Below, piece after piece: positions 1 through 5,665 of a DNA stretch of 5,665 nucleotides. Made by a program: the position numbers and the translations under genes. Position 1 is the first letter of the stretch, and every line of letters starts with the position of its first letter. Source of the DNA: Clostridia bacterium (GTDB lineage Bacteria > Bacillota_A > Clostridia > Oscillospirales > CAG-272); NCBI GenBank assembly GCA_017547395.1, contig JAFYPS010000011.1, forward strand, positions 1 through 5,665. Direction: 5' to 3'. Below the pieces are notes generated by a model. The model ran no database searches. It saw only the letters and a program-made list of their open reading frames with translations, and had not been told where the DNA came from.

Positions 1-867
1 GCGGGAAAGAAAAAACTTAAAAATCAACTTCTCGACGTTTTACAGATATTTTCAAGAGGCGGTTTTTCAACAACCGTTCTCGTTACGGGTCGCCGCCGCG
101 AAGCATCCGAATTTGCCGCTCTTGCAAAAGACTATGACAGAATCGCGTGTGCGGGCGGTGACGGGACACTGAACGAAGTTATCAGCGGTATGCTCGAACA
201 CAATATAACCATTCCCCTTGGATATATTCCCTGCGGAAGCACAAATGACTTTGCAAGCAGTATGGGACTGCCGTCAGACATTAAAAAAGCTGCCGAAATC
301 ATCGTGAACGGTATGCCGTATCCGCTTGACGTAGGCAGATTTGATAACCGCCATTTCACCTACGTCTCTTCGTTCGGTATTTTCACTGCAGCATCGTATT
401 CGACAGATCAGGAAATCAAAAATATACTTGGACACGCCGCATACGTGTTTGAAGGAATGAAGGACCTTTCCGCAATAAAGCCGTATCATATGAAGTTTGT
501 TTCGGAAGATGCAACCTATGAGGGCGACTACATTTTCGGTGCTATAGCAAACTCAACGTCTTTCGGCAAAATTATCAAGTTGAAGCAAGAACTTGTTTCC
601 CTCAACGACGGTATGTTTGAGGTGTTGCTTGTAAAAATGCCAAAAAATATTGTCGACCTTAACATTATAATCAATTCCCTTACAAGCAGCAATTTCAATA
701 ATGACCGCTTTGAATTTTTCAAAGCATCAAAGCTCGAGATAACTCCAAGCGAGCCTACTGCATGGTCACTTGACGGCGAATATATGCGCATTGACAGCAC
801 TGTCAAAATGGATACTTTACACGGAGCAATTCAATTTATCAAGGAGTCAGCATGGCAAAAACTTTAG
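1..867 (+). CDS. YegS/BmrU/DgkB-type lipid kinase (probable diacylglycerol kinase), 5' end missing
   Basis: The reading frame is open from base 1 to the TAG at 865-867, giving 288 visible residues. The first visible residues, AGKKK, match the NPxxGK stretch that lies about ten residues from the start of this family, so only a short N-terminus is missing. The ATG at 190 is internal, because family motifs lie upstream of it. Visible motifs are the nucleotide-binding GGDGT (residues 52-56) followed by LNEV, then PCGSTNDFA (77-85), a variant of the usual PxGTxNDFA. A late DG pair follows (203-204, in NDGMF), then LDGE (257-260), the conserved C-terminal acidic motif. Total length near 300 residues is normal. 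Family members phosphorylate diacylglycerol or related lipids with ATP at the inner membrane face, returning diacylglycerol to phospholipid synthesis. I see no signal peptide or membrane segment in the visible part. The gene overlaps polC by 16 bases, which suggests one transcript. The family call is firm; the exact lipid substrate is inferred. Confidence 0.9.
   Translation, partial: AGKKKLKNQLLDVLQIFSRGGFSTTVLVTGRRREASEFAALAKDYDRIACAGGDGTLNEVISGMLEHNITIPLGYIPCGSTNDFASSMGLPSDIKKAAEIIVNGMPYPLDVGRFDNRHFTYVSSFGIFTAASYSTDQEIKNILGHAAYVFEGMKDLSAIKPYHMKFVSEDATYEGDYIFGAIANSTSFGKIIKLKQELVSLNDGMFEVLLVKMPKNIVDLNIIINSLTSSNFNNDRFEFFKASKLEITPSEPTAWSLDGEYMRIDSTVKMDTLHGAIQFIKESAWQKL
841..846 (+). promoter_or_regulatory. 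Ribosome binding site of polC, inside the lipid kinase gene
   Basis: AAGGAG lies 5 bases before the ATG at 852 and within the last codons of the upstream kinase gene. It supports ATG 852 as the polC start and suggests that ribosomes finishing the kinase gene can reload directly onto polC (translational coupling). The short overlap leaves no room for a separate terminator between the two genes. Confidence 0.85.
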
Positions 868-3800
868 CAGAGTATTTATATAAATATCAGCCGTCTTCGG
901 CTCGTTTTGCGGAAATTCTCTCAGCGGGTGAAATCGTTCCGCCGCTACGTGCAGACCGCGAAAACAAAATGCTCGAGGTGCGCGCCGCTTTCCCCTTTAT
1001 TGTAGAAAAAAAGGAACTGTATTCGCTTGAAAATGAGCTCAGAACAACGTACGGCCTCAATAGCCTTCGCATTCTCCCCTGCTATCGCAGTGAGCTTTTT
1101 TCACGCGCGTATATGAATGATATTCTGCTTGAAACAGAGCGCGTAGGTACCGTTTCAAAGGGTTTTTTCAGTTATGCCGATATTAAAACCGACGGTGAAA
1201 AAATAACTATAGAGATTCCTTTTGGAATGGGCGGAATAGGTATGCTTGAGAGCGCGCAGACATCTGCCGTTATTTCGGGAATTATCAAAAGCGAATTCGA
1301 TATTGATATGCAGGTTGAAATCATTGCAAATGAAAACGCCGAATATATCGAAAGTCTGCGCAAGAGCGTTTTTGAAGATGATTTCCGCAAGATGGATGCA
1401 AGCATTGCATCCGCGCTTGCAAACGATTCAATGCCTAAAAATCACGGTTCCGAGCAGAGTGCACCCGTGCCCGAACGTCTGCCTATAGCAGAAACACTCA
1501 GCACAGAGGTGCTTGAAAACGAGCAGATCTCCGAAACCGTATATAAAAGCGGTTGTATGACATTTGACACAAGCGACGTACGCGTTGTGTACGGCGGAGA
1601 ATTTGAAATGAACGTGCCTACCCCCATGCGCAAGCTTCACAAGGCAAACGGTCAGCATCTTATAATGGGCAAGGTATTTTCAATCGAAACCAAGGACACC
1701 CGAAAGGGTGACAAAACTACTGTCACAATAGGAATTACCGACAACGATTCATCTATCTCGCTACGCGGTGTATTCCCAATAGAAGAAGCGTCTTTCGTCG
1801 GTGAGATGAAGGTTGGAAAATGCTATGCCGTGATCGGCAGAGTGCGCCTTGACACCTTCTTTAACGAAAACGTTATGCGCCCTCTCCACATAGTAGAAAT
1901 CAAAGAGGTTTTACGTGAGGATAAGGCGCCGAAGAAACGCGTTGAACTGCATTTGCACAGCGTAATGTCGCAGATGGATGCAATCATTAACCCGCCCGAT
2001 CTCATCGCAACTGCAAAACGTTTCGGACATCCCGCAGTTGCAATAACCGACCACGGAAACGTGCAGTCCTTTCCCGAAATGATGCTTGCCGCCGAAAAGC
2101 AGGGAGGCATAAAGGTAATCTACGGTATGGAAGCATACTTTGTAGACGATACGGCACGCGCGCTTTACGGCGAATGCTCAGAGCCGCTTGACGGAGAGTT
2201 CATTGTTTTCGATATCGAAACCACGGGTCTTTCGGTAGTAAACTGCGGCATTACCGAAATAGGTGCGGTTAAAATAAAGGGCGGTGAAATACTCGACCGC
2301 TTCAACATCCTTATAAATCCCGAAATGCCTATCCCCGAAAACATCGTGGAGCTTACCGGAATTACCGAGGATATGGTAAAGGATGCACCGACTATCGCCG
2401 AAGCACTTCCAAAATTCTTTGAATTTGCAGGCGACAGGCTTCTTATCGCGCACAATGCAAATTTTGATACCGGATTTATACGCGCCGCTGCCGAAAAGCT
2501 CGGTCTTCCTTTCAGCAACCCGTATCTTGACACCGTCGCACTTTCACGCTTTGCAAACCCCGACCTCAAAAAGCATAAGCTTGACATACTTGCCGAGCAT
2601 TACGGACTTGGCGACTTTAACCATCACCGTGCCTGCGACGACGCGGAGATGCTTGCGCACATTTATTTCAAGATGTCAGGCGGTCTTATCTCCGAGGGCA
2701 TCAGCGATATGGGAAGAATCAACGAGGTTATGAGCGAACGCGCCGACCCGCTCAAGCAGCGCACCTATCACCAGATAATTCTCGTTAAGAATGCGACAGG
2801 ACTCAAGAACCTTTATCGCCTGATTTCGCTAAGTTATCTCAAGTATTACAAGAGAAATCCGAGAATCCCCAAAACTGTGCTTTCACAATACCGCGACGGA
2901 CTTATTATAGGTTCGGCGTGTGAAGCAGGCGAGCTTTTCCGTGCAATACTCGACGGACGCTCGGAAAGCGACATTGAGGAAATTGCAAGCTTCTACGATT
3001 ACCTTGAAATCCAACCGATATGTAACAACCGCTTCCTTATCGCGGAAGGTAAGGTTGCAGACGACGAGGGACTTCGCAATCTCAACCGCAGAATAGTTGC
3101 TCTCGGTAAAAAACTCGGCAAGCCCGTTGTTGCTACGTGCGATGCGCATTTTATGAACAAGGAAGACGAAATTTACCGCAAGATTCTGCTCGCGGGAATG
3201 AAGTTCTCCGATGCGGACAAGGACGTTGGAATTTACTTCCGCACAACCGACGAAATGCTTGAGGAATTTGCATATCTCGGTGAGGAAACCGCATACGAGG
3301 TTGTTGTTGAGAACACAAATCTCATAAACGATATGATAGAGGAGCTTCGCCCAATACCCAAGGGTACCTATACGCCTAATATGGAAGGTGCCGAAGAAGA
3401 CCTCCAGCGTATATGCTGGGAGCGCGCACGCTCTATTTACGGTGAAAACCTCCCGACTATAGTATCGGAACGTCTTGACAAAGAACTTACTTCTATCATC
3501 AAGCACGGCTTTGCAGTGCTTTATATGATCGCACAAAAGCTTGTTGCCTACAGCGAAAGTCAGGGATATCTCGTTGGCTCAAGAGGCTCGGTTGGCTCAT
3601 CCTTTGTTGCTTCAATGGCGGGTATCTCCGAGGTTAATCCCCTACCCCCACACTACGTTTGCCCAAAGTGCAAGCACAGTGAATTTTTCACCGACGGCTC
3701 GGTAGGTTCGGGCTTTGACCTTGACGACAAGAACTGCCCCGAGTGCGGCACGCTTATGATTGGCGAAGGTCATGATATTCCCTTTGAAACGTTCCTTGGA

Positions 3801-5237
3801 TTCCACGGCGACAAGTCACCCGATATTGACCTTAACTTTTCGGGCGACGTTCAGGGCCGAGTACACAAATATACTGAAGAACTTTTTGGCAGTGAAAACG
3901 TGTTCCGTGCCGGAACTATAGGTACAATGGCGTCAAAAACCGCGTTCGGATTTGTTGCAAAGTACCTTGAGGGCAAGGGTATATCACTCTGCCGCGCGGA
4001 TATCGACCGCCTTGTTGCAGGATGCGAGGGTGTAAAGCGCACAACGGGACAGCACCCCGGCGGTATCATAGTTGTGCCAAAGGAGTACAGCGTTTACGAC
4101 TTTACCCCCGTTCAGCACCCTGCAGATGACCCTAATTCAGACATAGTAACCACGCACTTCCAGTTTTCATATCTGCACGATACCATACTCAAGCTCGATG
4201 AGCTCGGTCACGATATGCCTACCAAGTACAAGATGCTTGAACGCTATACGAACACCAGCGTTATGGACGTTAAAATGAACGACCGCTCGGTTTACGAGCT
4301 GCTTGAATCCACAAAGCCTCTCGGCGTAACCGAGGATGATATAGGTTGTCCTATCGGCACACTCGGTCTTCCCGAGCTTGGAACGCGCTTTGTTATGCAG
4401 GTGCTTGTAGAAGCAAAGCCACGTAACTTTGCCGACCTGCTTCAGGTTTCGGGACTTACACACGGTACGGACGTTTGGCTTGGAAATGCTCAGGACCTTA
4501 TACGCGACGGTGTTTGTACTATTTCGCAGGTTGTTGGTACGCGTGACGGTATTATGCTTGACCTTATACGCTACGGCATGGACAACGGTCTTTCGTTTAC
4601 GATAATGGAGTCTGTACGTAAGGGTAAAGGCCTTAAGCCCGAATGGGAAGAGGATATGCGCGCGCATAACGTGCCCGAATGGTATATCGATTCCTGTAAG
4701 AAGATTAAGTACATGTTCCCGAAAGCGCACGCGGCTGCATACGTTATGAGTGCAATACGACTTGCATGGTATAAGATTTACTATCCTATGGAATTCTATG
4801 CTGCATTCTTCACTGTTGCACCCGGCGGATTTGACGGCGAGCTTGCTATGCGCGGCAGAGGTGCCATTACCGCAAAGCTTGACGAGATAAGCAAGAAAGA
4901 GGACACGACACAGAAGGACGCTGAAACAGTTTCCTCTATGATGCTCGCGCGAGAGGCGCTTGCAAGAGGCGTGCAGTTCCTCCCTGTTGACCTTTACAAG
5001 TCGGATGCATCTGCTTTCCTGCCCGAAAACGGAAAAATCCGTCTCCCGTTCTCTTCACTCGGCGGACTTGGTGAAGGCGCCGCACAGAAGATTGTCGAGG
5101 CAAGAGCCGACGGTGAGTTCTTCTCCATAGAAGAACTTCGCGAACGCGCAAAGCTGACCAAGAGCGTTATCGAAATTCTCTCCCGCAACGACGTTCTCAA
5201 GAACTTAAGCGAAACAAATCAGTTTACATTTTTCTAA
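852..5237 (+). CDS. polC: DNA polymerase III alpha subunit, PolC type, with integral 3'-5' exonuclease
   Basis: This is the complete 1461-residue replicative polymerase of Gram-positive type, similar in length to B. subtilis PolC (about 1437). Domains in order: N-terminal domains (about 1-185), a polar Pro/Ser/Glu-rich linker (about 187-227), an OB fold (about 265-355), the first PHP half (HLH at 367-369, DHG at 400-402), an inserted DnaQ-type exonuclease (about 448-615), the second PHP half (about 638-775), polymerase core (about 840-1390), a helix-hairpin-helix region (about 1398-1450) and the tail. Exonuclease residues D454, E456, D539, H592 and D597 are present, so proofreading looks intact. 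The polymerase core has VGSRGSVGSS (908-917), a zinc motif C937/C940/C962/C965, PDIDLNFSG with catalytic D991 and D993, KRTTGQHPGG (1062-1071), the third catalytic aspartate D1116 in LKLDELGHD, HGTDVWLGNAQ (1204-1214) and MFPKAHAAAYV (from 1288). The protein ends in QFTFF (1457-1461), a fit to the beta-clamp-binding motif. ATG 852 is supported by AAGGAG. The gene ends in tandem TAA TAA. It is expected to act at the replication fork with the sliding clamp. Confidence 0.98.
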   Translation: MAKTLAEYLYKYQPSSARFAEILSAGEIVPPLRADRENKMLEVRAAFPFIVEKKELYSLENELRTTYGLNSLRILPCYRSELFSRAYMNDILLETERVGTVSKGFFSYADIKTDGEKITIEIPFGMGGIGMLESAQTSAVISGIIKSEFDIDMQVEIIANENAEYIESLRKSVFEDDFRKMDASIASALANDSMPKNHGSEQSAPVPERLPIAETLSTEVLENEQISETVYKSGCMTFDTSDVRVVYGGEFEMNVPTPMRKLHKANGQHLIMGKVFSIETKDTRKGDKTTVTIGITDNDSSISLRGVFPIEEASFVGEMKVGKCYAVIGRVRLDTFFNENVMRPLHIVEIKEVLREDKAPKKRVELHLHSVMSQMDAIINPPDLIATAKRFGHPAVAITDHGNVQSFPEMMLAAEKQGGIKVIYGMEAYFVDDTARALYGECSEPLDGEFIVFDIETTGLSVVNCGITEIGAVKIKGGEILDRFNILINPEMPIPENIVELTGITEDMVKDAPTIAEALPKFFEFAGDRLLIAHNANFDTGFIRAAAEKLGLPFSNPYLDTVALSRFANPDLKKHKLDILAEHYGLGDFNHHRACDDAEMLAHIYFKMSGGLISEGISDMGRINEVMSERADPLKQRTYHQIILVKNATGLKNLYRLISLSYLKYYKRNPRIPKTVLSQYRDGLIIGSACEAGELFRAILDGRSESDIEEIASFYDYLEIQPICNNRFLIAEGKVADDEGLRNLNRRIVALGKKLGKPVVATCDAHFMNKEDEIYRKILLAGMKFSDADKDVGIYFRTTDEMLEEFAYLGEETAYEVVVENTNLINDMIEELRPIPKGTYTPNMEGAEEDLQRICWERARSIYGENLPTIVSERLDKELTSIIKHGFAVLYMIAQKLVAYSESQGYLVGSRGSVGSSFVASMAGISEVNPLPPHYVCPKCKHSEFFTDGSVGSGFDLDDKNCPECGTLMIGEGHDIPFETFLGFHGDKSPDIDLNFSGDVQGRVHKYTEELFGSENVFRAGTIGTMASKTAFGFVAKYLEGKGISLCRADIDRLVAGCEGVKRTTGQHPGGIIVVPKEYSVYDFTPVQHPADDPNSDIVTTHFQFSYLHDTILKLDELGHDMPTKYKMLERYTNTSVMDVKMNDRSVYELLESTKPLGVTEDDIGCPIGTLGLPELGTRFVMQVLVEAKPRNFADLLQVSGLTHGTDVWLGNAQDLIRDGVCTISQVVGTRDGIMLDLIRYGMDNGLSFTIMESVRKGKGLKPEWEEDMRAHNVPEWYIDSCKKIKYMFPKAHAAAYVMSAIRLAWYKIYYPMEFYAAFFTVAPGGFDGELAMRGRGAITAKLDEISKKEDTTQKDAETVSSMMLAREALARGVQFLPVDLYKSDASAFLPENGKIRLPFSSLGGLGEGAAQKIVEARADGEFFSIEELRERAKLTKSVIEILSRNDVLKNLSETNQFTFF

Positions 5238-5238
5238 T

Positions 5239-5264
5239 AAATATTCAATATCAAATGAATATTT
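5239..5264. repeat. Small AT-rich inverted repeat after the polC stop
   Basis: AAATATTCA (5239-5247) and its exact reverse complement TGAATATTT (5256-5264) flank an 8-base spacer. The repeat begins within the second of polC's tandem stop codons. As RNA it would form a weak 9-bp hairpin just before the main terminator. It may stabilise the mRNA 3' end or be a protein site, or it may be chance in a very AT-rich stretch. No function is claimed. Confidence 0.4.
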
Positions 5265-5269
5265 TGTGC

Positions 5270-5315
5270 AAAAAACGAAAAAAGATGAATATTTTTCATC
5301 TTTTTTCGTTTTTTT
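5270..5315 (+). terminator. Rho-independent terminator of the kinase-polC unit, probably bidirectional
   Basis: The arms 5270-5289 and 5295-5314 are perfect reverse complements: 20 bp without mismatch around a 5-base loop (TATTT). The core arms, 5276-5289 and 5295-5308, start and end with a CG step. They are flanked by A6 on the left and T7 (5309-5315) on the right, so a U-tract follows the core hairpin in RNA from either strand. It lies 33 bases after the first polC stop and before the symporter promoter. It should end the polC transcript and could also stop antisense transcription towards polC. The stem is AT-rich, but its length and U-tract make the call strong. Confidence 0.92.
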
Positions 5316-5316
5316 A

Positions 5317-5345
5317 TTGATTTTTGTTTTCAAGTTTGGTATACT
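5317..5345 (+). promoter_or_regulatory. Sigma-A-type promoter with extended -10, for the symporter gene
   Basis: The -35 box TTGATT (5317-5322) matches TTGACA in four of six positions. It is separated by exactly 17 bases from TATACT (5340-5345), which matches TATAAT in five of six. A TG dinucleotide at 5337-5338, one base before the -10, makes it an extended -10 promoter. Transcription would start near 5352, giving a leader of only about 28 bases. That leaves little room for a riboswitch or attenuator, so any control is likely through DNA-binding proteins. The -35 box sits immediately after the polC terminator T-tract. Confidence 0.85.
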
Positions 5346-5364
5346 GCTAAAAAGTTGTTTTTTT

Positions 5365-5370
5365 AGGAGG
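5365..5370 (+). promoter_or_regulatory. Ribosome binding site of the symporter gene
   Basis: AGGAGG, a perfect Shine-Dalgarno core, lies 9 bases before the ATG at 5380. It fixes the start codon and suggests efficient initiation. Confidence 0.9.
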
Positions 5371-5379
5371 CATATAGTA

Positions 5380-5665
5380 ATGACAACTGTAATTTTAGCA
5401 ACTATCATTGTATATCTTATTGGAATGGTAGTTATCGGCTTCGCTTTTTCAGGTAAGAATAAAAACTCTTCCGACTTCTATCTCGGCGGACGTTCTCTCG
5501 GCCCTCTTGTTACGGCAATGAGTGCTGAGGCTTCGGACATGAGTGGATGGCTTCTTATGGGACTCCCCGCGGTTGCACTTATGGGCGGTCTTGCAGAGGC
5601 TTCATGGACTGCGATCGGTCTTGCAATCGGTACATATATTAACTGGCTTTTCGTGGCTAAGCGAC
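5380..5665 (+). CDS. putP: PutP-type sodium/proline symporter, 3' end missing
   Basis: The first 95 residues of a protein that in this family is about 500 long; the frame stays open to the right edge. The N-terminus aligns well with E. coli PutP: a hydrophobic first helix (about 3-23), then a short polar loop with FYLGGRSLGP (residues 33-42), then the second helix with ASDMSGWLLMGLP (51-63). D53 corresponds to E. coli D55, needed for sodium. S55, G56 and W57 correspond to the S57-W59 stretch implicated in proline binding. A third hydrophobic stretch follows, with AIGLAIGTYINW. Such carriers (sodium:solute symporter family, LeuT fold) import proline with sodium across the cytoplasmic membrane, for catabolism or osmoprotection. 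E50 replaces the glycine found in E. coli (G52). The gene has its own promoter and ribosome binding site, so it is separate from polC. Another substrate within the family is possible, but the local match favours proline. Confidence 0.92.
   Translation, partial: MTTVILATIIVYLIGMVVIGFAFSGKNKNSSDFYLGGRSLGPLVTAMSAEASDMSGWLLMGLPAVALMGGLAEASWTAIGLAIGTYINWLFVAKR

Noticed and set aside
190..867. Lipid kinase gene starting at ATG 190
   Set aside because: The frame is open to base 1, and the essential GGDGT motif (encoded at 154-168) and AGKKK lie upstream of this ATG, so it is an internal methionine.
2211..2655. Exonuclease domain as a separate dnaQ gene or recent insertion into polC
   Set aside because: The frame is continuous, the PHP halves on both sides are intact, and this inserted arrangement is the normal PolC architecture.
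2883..3536. Open frame of 217 codons on the - strand
   Set aside because: It lies wholly inside the well-conserved PolC PHP/polymerase region in antisense, has no recognisable motif, and I identified no convincing ribosome binding site for it. Long antisense frames are expected from biased codon use.
4167..4730. Open frame of 187 codons on the - strand
   Set aside because: Antisense to the PolC palm/fingers region, with the unusual Arg/His/Lys/Thr-rich composition of a shadow frame and no known domain.
5346..5379. Possible riboswitch or T-box leader before the symporter gene
   Set aside because: The predicted leader is only about 28 bases, far too short for a riboswitch, and it holds only a T-run and the ribosome binding site.
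5205..5408. 67-codon frame on the - strand across the polC/symporter gap
   Set aside because: It translates the terminator and promoter backwards, giving a Lys/Phe-rich low-complexity peptide that overlaps both flanking genes.

Overview
The window suggests a chromosomal segment of a low-to-moderate GC Bacillota, most likely a clostridial lineage. The main evidence is a full-length Gram-positive-type replicative polymerase, PolC, with a 3'-5' exonuclease inserted into its PHP domain. This architecture is typical of Bacillota and a few relatives. Strong AGGAGG/AAGGAG ribosome binding sites and a U-rich intrinsic terminator fit this. I cannot name a genus from sequence alone.

Layout, all genes on the + strand. 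(1) Positions 1-867 hold the 3' part of a YegS/BmrU/DgkB-type lipid kinase gene, probably a diacylglycerol kinase. Only about the first ten codons lie off the left edge. (2) Positions 852-5237 hold polC, complete at 1461 codons, which overlaps the kinase gene by 16 bases. Its ribosome binding site lies inside the kinase coding sequence. (3) Positions 5238-5379 are an AT-rich gap with a small inverted repeat, a 20-bp terminator hairpin, and a very good sigma-A-type promoter with an extended -10 box. (4) From 5380 to the right edge is the first 95 codons of a PutP-type sodium/proline symporter gene, cut by the window end.

The kinase and polC are very likely co-transcribed and translationally coupled. 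The hairpin ends that unit, and the symporter gene starts a separate one with its own promoter. PolC carries out leading-strand synthesis and proofreading. The kinase probably recycles diacylglycerol into phosphatidic acid for the membrane. The symporter takes up proline for nutrition or osmoprotection. No pathway joins the three genes.

I found no mobile element, CRISPR array, RNA gene or novel multi-gene system. The points worth a second look are the unusual gene context of polC, an apparently complete set of PHP metal ligands in PolC, and an acidic residue directly after a catalytic aspartate of the polymerase. Also noted are a Gly-to-Glu difference beside the sodium site of the symporter and the compact terminator/promoter gap.
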